The position numbers were made by a program, and so were the translations under genes. A model generated the notes under the pieces. It was not told the DNA's origin and searched no databases. It worked only from the letters and a program-made list of their open reading frames with translations. 64,000 bases of DNA from Maratus speciosus (lineage: Eukaryota > Arthropoda > Arachnida > Araneae > Salticidae), in contig OZ010786.1 in assembly GCA_963932465.1 (NCBI GenBank), forward strand, positions 534,629,073 to 534,693,072. Direction: 5' to 3'. Positions 21,822-32,584 of this stretch are shown piece by piece (positions within the stretch are counted from its first letter, which is position 1; every line of letters begins with the position of its first letter).

Positions 21822-24118
21822 AACACTTTCCAACACTCCCTGAAGGCTGTAACGAAACTTCGTTACTTAGGGAAATAAGGTAAATAAGATAACTAAGTAA
21901 ACATTTAAAAATCTGATTTCAGTAGTTACCACCCACAGCCAAATATGTATTCCAATTCTTTTGAACAGCCCTGTATTCGATTTGTATGTTGATATATATA
22001 CTATATAAATTTAGTTTAGCAAGAAAATGCATAAGAGGTTGAAATTAATCTTTCAGCAATTTATACTAATAGATGGAAACATACTTGAACACTTTTGTAC
22101 AGCCCTGTAGTTTACCTAGTACCTTTATTACATGCCACTATTTAGCTAAATTTTTATTCAAACTAAAACACGCTTAAAGCTACTGAAATTACATTTCCAG
22201 AAATTATCACCCATAGACGGCCATGTATCCAAACATTTGCGTGGCCCTGTATATCATTTTATCTATATTCTACAAATATTTCTTAGAACACTAAATTCAG
22301 TTTAGCGTAAAAATGCATAAACTCCTTTAAAACCCACCTTTAAGCAATTTATGCTCATACTCAGTGACCTTTACGAATTCATTTCTGTAGTTCTGTATAT
22401 GAATTATAGCATTTATACGCACTTTATAGTATGCATAAATATAGTGACCAACTAGGTAAGTATGATCACATATCGCACAGAGGGTTTCGTTTAATATTCC
22501 TTTCAAAACACTTTAACCTTTTGAAAAACCTGTTAGTTCCACATTTTGCAACCAGGGACGCACTCTATTTTAAACAAACCTGTATCCGAACGAAACTCCG
22601 TTTTATATGCTATCCGTAGATATATTAGTCGAGGGGATTCGGCCGATAGCACCCGAGATAAGTAAGTGCCCCTGGCGGTAAAAAGTGGAACTAAAATGTG
22701 TAAGGCTATGGTGCATAATATGAAAGAATGGTCAAAGGGGTGTCGGCAAAAGTTGGAAAAGTGCTCCACGGGTGAAAAGGGCGGAGGTTAGAAAAATTGC
22801 TTCAAATACACAAGTTACAGCCCGGAGGAGTAAATAATATAAGATTTTTTGAAAATTTTATGATTTGCCGTGCGGTCTGAGGTATTTAACTATACGTATG
22901 CAAAAATTCATGTCTCCAACCTAATTAGGGGCTCTCTTACAAAGAATTTCTTAAAATACATATTTAGTAGCTCAAAGGGTTAAACGTAAGACTTTTTCAA
23001 AATTTTATGATTTGTCGCCTGGCCTCAGGTGTTCTGCTAAAAGTATGCAAAATTCCAAATCTCTAATTTAATAAGGGGCTCAGTTAGAAAGAATTGCTTA
23101 AAATACTCATGTGGGAGCCCAAAAGGTTAAATGCACGATTTTTTCAAAATTTTATGATTTGTCGTATGGTATGTGGTGTTCAGCTATAAGTATGCAAAAT
23201 TTCACGCCTCCAACCTAATTAGGGCTCTCTTAGAAAGAATTGTTTAAAATACACATGTGGGAGCCCAAGGGGTTAAATATACGACTTTTTCAAAATTTTA
23301 TGATTTGCAATATGATATGTGGTGTTCAGCTATGAGTATGTAAAATTTCACGCCTCCAAACTAATTAGGGGCTCACTTAGAAAGGATTGTTTAAAATACA
23401 CATGTGGGAGTCCAAAGGGTTAAATGTACGACTTTTTCAAAATTTTATGATTTGCCGTATGATGTGTGGTGTTCATCTATAAGTATGCGAAATTTCAAGT
23501 CTCCAACATGTATAGTTTCTGAGAACGGGCTCTGTGACAGACGGACAGACAGACAGACAATCAGAGGAGCGAGACAAATAGGGTTTCGCCAGATGAACGA
23601 AACCCTAAAAAAGCGCATATCATAATTAAAAGTGCATTTCGAGCAATCATTACTAATATACAGTAATTCGGATACAATATAGTATCTGAAATCTTTTCAA
23701 ATACACCGGAAAACATTTCCCCTATATCATTATGAACAAAATTCTTTTGTGTGGCCCTGTAAATGAACAATAACTATTCTTTGCACCGCATATTCAACAG
23801 AAGGCATACTTTAGTGGGCTTCATAAATGAATATCAATTTTACTATGTTTGATAGAGTGTAACACCATTAAAAATCATTTGAAACGATTCTTTCCCTTAG
23901 GCCGTAATGTAACGGAAAACTTTTCACTGCTCCTGTAAATGAACTAAACATGCTACAAACTTCATTTGCAATAGGGTTCGTGCTATGGTAGAGATCACTA
24001 ACATCCAAAAATTTCAGAATGATCCGAGTATATTTACTTGAGTTAGAGCGCGTACAGACGGACAGACGGACAGACAAACCGAATGCATAAACACTTTTCA
24101 ACTTTGTTGGAAAGTGTT
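21822..24118 (+). mobile_element. AACACTTTCCAAC-type element with internal tandem units
   Basis: AACACTTTCCAAC at 21822 is matched by GTTGGAAAGTGTT at 24106-24118. The interior is built of degenerate units of about 140 bp, each marked by a GCCCTGTA word (about 21975, 22108, 22246, 22391, 23755, 23936). A GACGGACAGACGGACAGAC tract lies close to the right end (about 24056). The run of units is split by the AGGGTTTCG-type element at 22458-23606. Non-coding. Confidence 0.6.
22458..23606 (+). mobile_element. AGGGTTTCG-type element, long copy
   Basis: Matches 15559-16393 from GATCACATATCGC through AGGGTTTCGTTTAA (22481) and ends in GAACGAAACCCT (23595-23606). The interior repeats a unit of about 148 bp at least four times, marked by CTAATTAGGGGC at about 22920, 23066, 23215 and 23361 and by TTCAAAATTTTATGATTTG. 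Just before the right end is GACGGACAGACAGACAGACA (about 23540). Non-coding. Confidence 0.7.
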
Positions 24119-24124
24119 AAAAAC

Positions 24125-24407
24125 GGTACTTCTTAGTTATTCCGTCGACCAAATTACTGTCGCCAAATTGTAAGATTAAATACCAGTAATGGTTGCCATT
24201 AAGTAATTAATTGTAAGATTAAATGCCAATAATGGCCAATAAAACCATTAATTCGACGTTTTATTTGTATTTTTATTAATGTTTTACTAATTTATTTGTT
24301 CTTTCGTTATTTAAAGCAAAAATTATGTCAATGTGTATAATTTGACAAGTGGTTTGGCGATTTATATAATTTGGCGAAATTGGTCGACGGGATAACTAAG
24401 AAGTACC
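24125..24407. mobile_element. Merlin-type MITE family F, copy F2
   Basis: GGTACTTCTTAGTTATTCCG to GATAACTAAGAAGTACC, a complete uninterrupted family member with a well-kept TIR. The flanking duplication is not clear. Confidence 0.8.
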
Positions 24408-24440
24408 AAAAAAATTTAAACAAAAGTTAAATTGAATTGG

Positions 24441-24660
24441 CGCCCAATTTTTCATTTTTACCGACTTCAAAAAGGAGGAGGTTATCAATTCGACGCGTAT
24501 GTATGTTTTTTTTTTTATGTATGTTCACCGATTGCTCCGGAACTTTTTGTCCGATTTATGTGACTTTTGTTTTAATTGAAAGAGGATACTCTCGAATTGG
24601 TACCACTTCCGTTTCATCGAAATTGGTTAAGTAGTTTTTTAGTAATTCAACAAAAACCAA
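24441..24660 (+). repeat. ACCGACTTCAAAAAGGAGGAGG-type insect repeat end
   Basis: Contains ACCGACTTCAAAAAGGAGGA, CGCGTATGTATG and TGTTCACCGATTGCTCCGG, a motif order I know from dispersed repeats of insect genomes. The first 14 bases recur in both arms of the foldback at 28461-29154. Its superfamily is not clear to me. Confidence 0.5.
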
Positions 24661-24745
24661 TAAAATGAAGGATTTCACCCAAATTATCTTTCATTGTTGT
24701 AACCCGTTTCTCAATCATAAGCATAAAACTATGTATTCATATACG

Positions 24746-24868
24746 TTAGCGCCAAGTTGTCGCAAAACTTGGCGCAGTTACGTTAATTATCGCCAAATTT
24801 GGCGACCAAAATAAGTCGCCATAAATGAAGCCAACTTGGCTGTAACTGACTAATTTGGCGATATTCCC
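24746..24868. repeat. GCGCCAA-rich repeat, copy 2
   Basis: Aligns with 18688-18846: AGCGCCAAG, ATCGCCAAATTTGGCGACC, ATGAAGCCAACTTGGC, GGCGATATTCCCATT. Followed by about 265 bp of A+T-rich DNA with a (TA)n run at about 25111-25129. Confidence 0.55.
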
Positions 24869-25252
24869 ATTCAAATTCAGTAATGGACCTTCCCCAATCT
24901 GTTTCTTCGCATTTTCTAACCGACAGTCATATTTAAAATACTCAATTGGCAATCGCATTCTAAATAGTAATTTAATATACAATAATTAAATATACACCAT
25001 TATTTCAAATGCTAAATAATACAGAAGCAAACTAACTTAATACAAAACAATAATTTAGTATACAATATTTTAGTTTAATTAAACACATAACATCAGACTG
25101 GCGGCACATAATATATATATATATATATAAAATATTGATACTTCTTAGTTATCCCGTCAACCAAATTACTGTCGCCATATTGTAAGATTAAATGCCAATA
25201 ATGGTTTGCCATTAATTAATTAATTGTAAGATTAAATGCCAATAATGGCCAA

Positions 25253-25459
25253 GGTACAGATGTCATATTCGCTCCATATTGGCGCGATTTTTTTCGGTTG
25301 CCAATTTGGCGAAAACATTAACAGCATAAACAACATAATCCGGGTTACCACATCAAGCAAAATAACGACACTTTGGCGCCAGTTAAGTACCTGTTGCCTA
25401 TATGATATTGGCGACAGAAAAAAATCGCGCCAATATGGGGCGAATATGACATCTGTGCC
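25253..25459. mobile_element. ACAGATGTCATA-family MITE, copy C (left of tandem pair)
   Basis: GGTACAGATGTCATATTCGC to the complementary GACATCTGTGCC. Preceded by the 8-bp target ATGGCCAA (25245-25252) and followed by only GCCAA before the next copy. Same 207-bp length as copy D with one substitution seen. Confidence 0.9.
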
Positions 25460-25464
25460 GCCAA

Positions 25465-25671
25465 GGTACAGATGTCATATTCGCCCCATATTGGCGCGAT
25501 TTTTTTCGGTTGCCAATTTGGCGAAAACATTAACAGCATAAACAACATAATCCGGGTTACCACATCAAGCAAAATAACGACACTTTGGCGCCAGTTAAGT
25601 ACCTGTTGCCTATATGATATTGGCGACAGAAAAAAATCGCGCCAATATGGGGCGAATATGACATCTGTGCC
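25465..25671. mobile_element. ACAGATGTCATA-family MITE, copy D (right of tandem pair)
   Basis: Direct repeat of copy C, separated from it by GCCAA and followed by ATGGCCAA (25672-25679), the right-hand target duplicate shared with copy C. Confidence 0.9.
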
Positions 25672-26010
25672 ATGGCCAATAAAACCATTAATTCGGCGTT
25701 TTATTTGTATTTTTATTAATGTTTTACTAATTTATTTGTTCTTTCGTTATTTAAAATAAAAATTATGTCAATTTGTATAATTTGGCGATTTATATAATTT
25801 TGCGAAATTGATCGACGGGATATCTAAGAAGTACCATAATATTATATACATACCTATATTATATTATATTAAACAGTTATATGTATGAATGTTTTTTGAT
25901 TGCCTTTAATATTTCCACTAGATAACATTAATGATAACTTTCCTGTATAGGGGCCTTGAAGAGAAAATGAAAATTTCACGCATATTTTCTGACAACCTAT
26001 TAACTGTCTA

Positions 26011-26520
26011 GGTACTACTTAGTTATCCCGTCGACCAATTTCGCCAGATTATATAAATCGCCAAACCACTCACCAAATTATACAAATTGACATAATTTTT
26101 ATTTTAAATAACGAAAGAACAAATAAATTAGTATAACATTAATAAAAATACAAATAAAACGTCGAAATAAAAATCACTTGATGACGTAAACACGTGTATC
26201 TTGCTTAAAGTCAAGTGAATGTGACATTTACGATCAACCATTATTGACATTTAATCTTATAGTTTGGCGATAGATTTTAGGTCGACGGGATAACTAAGGG
26301 AACAGATGTCATATTCGCCCCATATTGGCGCGATTTTTTTCTGTCGCCACTATCATATAGGCAACAGGTACTTAACTTGCGTCAAAGTGTCGTTATTTTG
26401 TTTGATGTGGTAACCCGGATTATGTTGTTTATGCTGTTGATGTTTTCGCCAAATTGGCAACCGAAAAAAATCACGCCAATATGGGGCGAATATGACATCT
26501 GTACCTAACTAAGTAGTACC
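26011..26520. mobile_element. Merlin-type MITE family F, copy F4, nested in H2
   Basis: GGTACTACTTAGTTATCCCG to TAACTAAGTAGTACC. Flanks ACTGTCTA (26003-26010) and ACTGTCTC (26521-26528) agree at 7 of 8. Its right TIR is split by copy E. Confidence 0.85.
26299..26505. mobile_element. ACAGATGTCATA-family MITE, copy E, TSD TAACTAAG
   Basis: GGAACAGATGTCATATTCGC to GACATCTGTACC, exactly flanked by TAACTAAG (26291-26298, 26506-26513), inserted in the right TIR of F4. Third level of a nest (E in F4 in H2). Confidence 0.9.
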
Positions 26521-26641
26521 ACTGTCTCATATATACAAGCAAGTTTTATAATATTTATAAATTTATTTATTGTAAACAACCATTTGTCTACTTTTATATG
26601 CAAACAGAAGTTGAGCCAAGATCCCTATGCTGTTAAAGTAC

Positions 26642-27471
26642 AAGATAAACAACATGGAAAGAAATAAAAGGAGTTACTCTAATTAGTATTACAGACGGCA
26701 TTGTTACGGTGCGGTGTATTTACATGGCACAGAACTTAAACATCAGTAGGCATAAGCATAATGGCAAAAGCAAGTCAGTGAGTTACGCAGTCATGAAAAC
26801 ATTTGAATTGTATCAAGAAATGAGAGCAAGTAAATTTGAATCAGGTTGCTCGATAAAAGCAAAAAGTGTGAGATACTATAACAGCAAACATGGTTTAAAG
26901 AAAATGCGAATATCATAAGTTGCTTCCGAAAGTTCTATATGTTTTGCAGTACTATACTCGCTAAAATACGTCAGTTATTATGCAGACCAATGACACTTTA
27001 ATCAAGACTATTAAATGAGCATGACGATGAATTTCTAATCTTCCGTAATCGAGCCCACAGTTAAGGCTAGCGTGAAACAAAAAAAATATCAGCAGCAATT
27101 GGTTTAATGTAAATGTGAGTATCATAAAATATTTAATTCGCAAAACGCTTCAATGCACCAAATCATATTAGCTCAGAAACAACAATTGGCAGTGGACGCA
27201 ATAACGGTAGATTACTTAATAGTTTTAAAATCTCCACTGCCCAACGTATTGCAAATGATGATGCAATAAGAAGCATAAATGCCTAAGTGAGTTAAGCTGA
27301 TTTTGTCAAGAAAGATTACAAACAAAAATAAACAAAATGCCGTCATGATGCAATGAGGTCTCAATTTCTCTATCAGAATCTTTAGATTTGGCGAAAGATT
27401 AAGCAAATAATTTAAATTATTAATAAAATTACCATGCTGAAATGCTTAGCATACAATTAAGCACATTGGCA
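26642..27471. other. No gene recognised
   Basis: Contains an open frame at 26709-26918 with a somewhat Lys/Ser-rich product that I cannot place, and otherwise no structure. It may be part of the same decayed element as the helicase relic to the right. Confidence 0.4.
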
Positions 27472-27745
27472 TTACGTATACATACATACATTAAATATAG
27501 GCACTTGCATAATATCTCCATATAAGAAAACATTAATGCCACCAAAAAATAAATTGTTTTTAAATTCTTGAAACCTCAAATGAATTATATATAAATTCTC
27601 TTTTGACACCATAGAAATTTCATCAATGACCTGCCATTTGAGGGAACGCCATTTAAGACTTTCCCCCTGTAGTCTTTTCACGATCATTCTTTGATAAGTT
27701 ATTCGGTTGTCATGTATCCTAATGGCTCCTGGTGCATGTAAACTC
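27472..27745 (-). pseudogene. Pif1/Helitron-type helicase fragment
   Basis: On the minus strand the frame 27687-27472 includes WQVIDEISMVSKENLYIIHL and then FFGGINVFLYGDIMQVP. The first is helicase motif II (Walker B, DEISM), the second motif III (usually GDxxQLPP), in the spacing of Pif1-like helicases such as those encoded by Helitrons. Just upstream, LHAPGAIRIH... continues in a related frame up to about 27745. The Walker A (GKS/T) segment and all later motifs are missing, so this is a relic of about 80 codons. A cellular PIF1 copy is the alternative; the repeat-rich setting favours Helitron. Confidence 0.65.
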
Positions 27746-28460
27746 CGTCGATAGGTGCGAAGACCTCGAATTTACCTATGAATTATACCTCTGAGGTGTC
27801 TTGCCAGATGAAGGTTTCGTCATCTGATTAAGCTTTTAAATTACGAGATCAACATGAGTAGCAATGCGCAGGTGCTAAACAACAAGATATAAATGTTAAA
27901 TAACTGGCATAAAAAAGTTCATAATTAAGAAATAGGCACTGCCGATAGTAAAACGATCTAGGCGTTCCTCAGGTTTATTGCCGCTACGTGGCGATTAGGT
28001 GGTCTCCTACGCCGATGACAGGTATCAAACCCGTTCATCTAGGGCAACCCGAAAGATAAGGGCCTGGTCATCGGTTAGAAAGTATGAAAAGTAAGTCATT
28101 GGGTCTCTCTTCTGTATTTCATAGAGCATTTTTAGTAAGCCGAAGAACTTTTTATTGTCAGTTTCCAAAGTTCGATATTTTTTCATGCGAGCAGCATCTC
28201 TTGTCGTTCTACCCATGTCCAAATAGAGAAACAAAAATATTTAATTAAAAAATAAAGCTATTAAATCTGAAGAAGAATAAATGTAATATATGTATATAAA
28301 GAATTTTCACAAAAAACCTGTGTTATTAATGTACACAGAAATCTGGACAAAAGTATTTACGTATCAAAATAACATCTTTAAAAGTTTCTTTAAAAGTCCG
28401 TAATTTCCTCCAAAAGAATCATGCAAAAATTGTAACTCAAAAAAGAACTAAAAAGTGAAA
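27746..28460. other. Possible remainder of the helicase-bearing element
   Basis: A small minus-strand open frame (28025-28234) has a basic product (RTTRDAARMKKYRTLE) that I cannot assign. No terminal structures of a Helitron were found. Confidence 0.35.
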
Positions 28461-29154
28461 AATAAACTTTTTTACCAAAAATAAAACCGACTTCAAAAAC
28501 TACTACAAAGTAAAAAATAATTTTTTTACATAATAGTTAATAACAAATTAAATTAAGAGCATTGTATTTACCATGCGTATTATTATATTTATGTACATTA
28601 ATTTGATTTTTTTGGAGTCGGTGCCAGCCAAGCCAAGTTCAAAATTAAAATTGTTTATCCAATACAAATCGTAACATGATTCAGCAAAACCGTTTAGGAA
28701 AAAAAATCCATTCTCAATCAACTCTGACACCATCCTACATTTGAAAATCTGTGTTTGGCTACGATTTTTTTACATAACAGCCTGTATAAACGCATTAATT
28801 TTGAAATAACCCTTAATTTAGCACACATAATTACAACTAATCTCACTTGAAAATACACGTTTATAAAATCAGATGAAATGTTTCAAAAATGGTAAAATTC
28901 AATTTTTTTTAACTAAATAACAAATCGTAAAAAAACTCGTAGATATTTGGATGTGTGTCTGTTGGATGATTATACTTAACTTCGTTTGGCTGGCACCGAC
29001 TCCAAAAAATCAAATTAATGTACATAAATATAATAATACGCATGGTAAATAAAATGCGCTTAATTTAATTTCTTATTAACTATTATGTAAAAAAATTATT
29101 TTTTACTTTGTAGTAGTTTTTGAAGTCGGTTTTATTTTTGGTAAAAAAGTTTAT
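28461..29154. mobile_element. Foldback element with 170-bp near-perfect arms
   Basis: 28461-28632 and 28986-29154 are inverted copies differing at very few positions, with a 350-bp loop. The arms run from AATAAACTTTTTTACC through ACCGACTTCAAAAACTACTA to GGAGTCGGTGCCAGCC. Non-coding; the target duplication is obscured because the outermost bases are also palindromic. Confidence 0.8.
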
Positions 29155-30464
29155 TGTTTTCTTGGACATGAGAAAATAAAACAATTTCATTTCAATCCCA
29201 AAAATTTCCCACTTTTTTTAGCATTAAAAAATACATTTTTGTGAATATTAATGAAAATTTGTCTTTCAATTTTATTTTTTACATTTATTTCTTCTATCTT
29301 GAATTACGTTTGTTCAGCACATTTTTCTATAAAAACAGCATATGTTCAGCTTATTTTTCTATAAAAACAGCATATGTTCAGCTTTTTTTTTCTATTAGAA
29401 AAGTTTAATGTGTTGCGCTATCGTTAAACCATTTCAGAAACTGTGTTTAATTTTCCTAATGTAAACAAGCACAGAGCTGTTATGGTGAGTCATTCACATT
29501 TTAGAATCGTTTGCATAAAAAATTTCGCTCATTGCGTTACTATTTCTCCTCTCTTTTAATACAATGTTAATGACGTCACCGCCAGTCGCTGCACCATAAA
29601 AAAGTCTACATGAGAAAAGGGAACCGATGTTGGCATTCATCCAACACTGAATTACCTCTATGGTTTTTATAATGTTTATTTTTTTTCTCAAGCAGACCAT
29701 AATGGCAGCTCAAAACGGCAATGGGTCTTTTTTTGGTAGGTTTGTTCTGTTCTTTGATTGGAAAAATAATAATGAAGTAGAGATGTAATATAGAACATAT
29801 ATATTAACAAAGAAATACCTTTTTTCAATAATTTATAGTATTTTTCATTTGAAATGAATGAGTAATGAATGAAATGAATTGATATGAATAAAATTTTCAT
29901 TTATACTGTCATTTACAAATATGATAAATAAGTTAGAAGGATAAACATTTTCTATAGTCGGACTGTATTTAAAAGAACTGTTTTTTTCCCATGGACAACT
30001 ATATGTAATTATTTCAAGATGTAAAGAGGAAGTACATTTAAAAATATATGTCGAAGATACTGATAAGCAAGGTCAGCTTTTAAATAATAGAAAAGTTTTT
30101 ACAAAAAAATTCGTATATTCGGAAGTTTTCTGACCAAATGTTAATTTACACTTAAGTAGTAATTTTATGTATTCATTATACATAGTTTTTCACAAATGTG
30201 TTTCTTTTTTAAAATGCGTTATTTTCATCTATCACTGCGGAACAAGCGAGAAAATCTTATACTCTTGCAGATGTGTTGTATATAACAGATCTATATATTA
30301 CATTTTCCGTCATTTTTGACGGGCTATCTTTCTAGTAATTTCTATAAAAATGAAATCTATAAACATGACAATAAAAAGCATAGATAAGTATTTTTGGTCA
30401 TAACTCCTTCTACGAGACAATTTTTAACAAAATCGACGTAAAAATCAATGCTTTGTAGAAATTC
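29155..30464. other. A+T-rich sequence with a short tandem repeat
   Basis: A 35-bp unit (GTTCAGC...TTTTTCTATAAAAACAGCATAT) occurs two and a half times at about 29312-29395. A GC-richer stretch at 29560-29660 (TGACGTCACCGCCAGTCG) has a minus-strand open frame I cannot assign. Nothing else seen. Confidence 0.45.
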
Positions 30465-30676
30465 ATTCGGGCCGGGCCGGTCTCGGGCCGAACTTTTAGT
30501 TGTTATACCTGGCCGGGTCGGGCCAATATTTTTTTCTCTACGGGCCAGGCCAATATTTTTTTGAACGGCTGAGACGGGAAGAACTTTTAATGTTTGTACC
30601 GGGCTGGGCCGAGTTTTTCTTCTATGGATCGAGCCGGTCCCGGGCCTTGAAATTTCAGCACGTGCAGACCTCTACC
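30465..30676 (+). mobile_element. GGGCCGG-rich hAT-like MITE, one end
   Basis: GC-rich repeats (CGGGCCGGGCCGGTCTCGGG, GGCCGGGTCGGGCC) ending in CACGTGCAGACCTCTA at 30661-30676. Same family as 2255-5070; left end not found. The open frame across it is repeat-derived. Confidence 0.6.
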
Positions 30677-30719
30677 GTAGACTGCATAGCACAGGGGCCT
30701 CCGCTCCAATTTCTTCCTA

Positions 30720-31588
30720 CACTGGTTATCAAAAAATAAGGAAAAGTCACAAAATGCTAATTTTCAAATACGCGAACACTCAAAAGGAAATAAGATAATT
30801 CGAGTAATTACTATCTCTAGAACACAGCTAGCCCATATAACATCTGATTCATGTCACACATGGTCACAAGTGTCACAGTCACTACGGTGAAGCAAAAAAA
30901 TAGGAAATTACATACATCTCATTATGAGTCTCAATTGATCACTATATGTGACTCCACTGAGAAGTCAATGTGACTGCTGCTTTGTGACGAGTCACCAGGT
31001 GACTTTACAATGCAGTTAAATTGTGACTCTCATGTGACTGTCATTTTTAGACTCAATTTTATAGTCATTATGAACGTTGCATTATGATAAGTCACCAAAT
31101 AATATCATATTATAGTCACATGGATACTTTTCCCAAAAGAGCACAATGGTGACTTCACAGCAGTCTCTCTGTCACCTGAAAGCCATCATGTGACTTTAAT
31201 GTGATATTATTTGGTAACTTATCACAATGCAGCGTCCAAGATGACTTTAAATTGAGTCTACAAATGACAGTCACATGAGAGTCACAGTGTAACTACATAG
31301 TAAAGTCACATGGTGACTCGTCATAAAGCAGGAGTCACAGTGACGTATCAGTGGAGTCACATATAGTGATCATTTGAGACTCATAATGAGATGTATGGAA
31401 TTTCCTATTTTTTTGCTTCACCGTAGTGACTGTGACACTTGTGACCATGTGTGACATGAATGAGATGTTACATGGACTAGTTGTGTTGTAGAGATAGTAA
31501 TTACTCGAATTATATTATTTCCACTTGAGTGTTCGCGTATTTGGAAATTAGCATTTTGTGACTTTTCCTTAATTTTTGATAACCAGTG
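30720..31588. mobile_element. 869-bp palindromic Tc1/mariner-type element rich in GTGAC
   Basis: Starts CACTGGTTATCAAAAAATAA after TA (30718-30719) and ends TTTTTGATAACCAGTG before TA (31589-31590). The two halves are inverted copies of each other over nearly the whole length (about 85-90 percent by eye), meeting near 31150. Both arms are crowded with GTGAC/GTCAC words. No open frame. The TA flanks and CA..TG ends fit a non-autonomous Tc1/mariner foldback. Confidence 0.85.
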
Positions 31589-31590
31589 TA

Positions 31591-32069
31591 TATAACCTAT
31601 TGCTATATTGATTTCTTAATGGACGTCTATTTGTATGTAAATATCTGAATTATTATTAATACCATTAATCAATTTACACGGTTTGAAGACTTAAAAATCT
31701 GAAAAATTGTATATCGAAAAACATTTTATGGTGAAATCACACAGGAGAGAAAAAAATATTATAGTTAAGTTCCTTTTTTACCAGTTCTGTCGTCTCTTGC
31801 AAATGAATTATTTATTTTCAAACGGATTAATATATCCATTTTGAAGATCCAGATCCCACCGATCAGGAATTTTTTCCGTTTAAAACAGGATCTCGCCATA
31901 CACAGATTTTTATAATAGATTTTACAGTACTGTATCCCCACCTCTAGAAACGTATATGTACTACTATTATTTAAAGAGAATTTTAATTATAGAATAATGG
32001 TAATTAAATATATATATATTTTTTCGGAAAAAAATTTGACCAAAGTTAGGTTGTTCCTTAAACAGATTT
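31591..32069. other. A+T-rich sequence, no gene seen
   Basis: I see no coding potential, RNA gene or repeat structure here. Confidence 0.5.
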
Positions 32070-32292
32070 TTGCACGAATCAGGCTGGGACGGGGCAATAA
32101 TTTTCATACAAGCAGGGGTGACCGGGCCAGAAATGTTCTGTCGGTGTAGACTTCTAGGAAGAATAAAGCACAGGCCCAGAAATAAGTCCGGTTCGGCAAG
32201 TGCCGAGCTTCCAGAGAAAGCAAGGCCCGGTCATGACACAGAAAAACTAATGATCAGACTCGACCCGTCCCAAGTTCGTTTAGGCCTCTAAA
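32070..32292. mobile_element. GC-rich hAT-like end with TAGGCCTCTA terminus
   Basis: GC-rich stretch containing GTGTAGACTTCTA (32142-32154) and ending TTAGGCCTCTA (to 32292), degenerate relatives of the CAGACCTCTA terminus. Probably two diverged ends of the family. Open frames here are repeat-derived. Confidence 0.5.
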
Positions 32293-32359
32293 TGGCATTT
32301 AAATGGGGAAAACGTGTCTTAACGGCTGGAAAATTTAAAAAAAAATAAATTATGAAAAA

Positions 32360-32523
32360 AATTGAGTTTGAGTTGTAAATTTCGTTCAAACTCACGGATT
32401 TTTTGAGCTTTCGTTCAGTTCACGTTCGTTTATCAAAAAGTGAGTCAAGTTCAACTCAACGTTCACAGAAAATGGACTAAGTTCGTGAACTTTCGTTCAA
32501 TGAACGCACTCATACCCAACACT
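32360..32523 (-). mobile_element. hAT-like MITE end with GTTCGTTCA subterminal repeats
   Basis: Many GTTCA/GAACG words (TTTCGTTCAGTTCACGTTCG, TCGTGAACTTTCGTTCAATG) run up to ACCCAACACTG at 32513-32523. On the minus strand that is CAGTGTTGGGT, a known hAT MITE end. No partner end found. Confidence 0.5.
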
Positions 32524-32584
32524 GATGTATAATCTGATGAAACAAAAGAATTATCTAATTTTCTAAATATATGCCAAATGTTAA

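Larger units (their letters stand above)
25137..25835. mobile_element. Merlin-type MITE family F, copy F3, host of two MITEs
   Basis: Left end GATACTTCTTAGTTATCCCG (first bases changed), right end TCTAAGAAGTACC; flanks AAAATATT and ATAATATT agree at 7 of 8. It is interrupted between 25252 and 25672 by copies C and D, whose target ATGGCCAA is single in the uninterrupted F2. Confidence 0.75.
25934..26641 (+). mobile_element. Merlin-type element H2, second copy of H1 without transposase
   Basis: Left TGATAACTTTCCTGTATAGG and right CCCTATGCTGTTAAAGTAC resemble the H1 ends; inner words GAGAAAATGAAA and GCATATTTTCTGACAACCTA match H1 either side of its inner insertion. This copy is interrupted by F4, which itself carries copy E. 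Confidence 0.55.

Noticed and set aside
28025..28234. 69-codon minus-strand frame
   Set aside because: Basic product without known motif; near the helicase relic but not matched to any Helitron domain.
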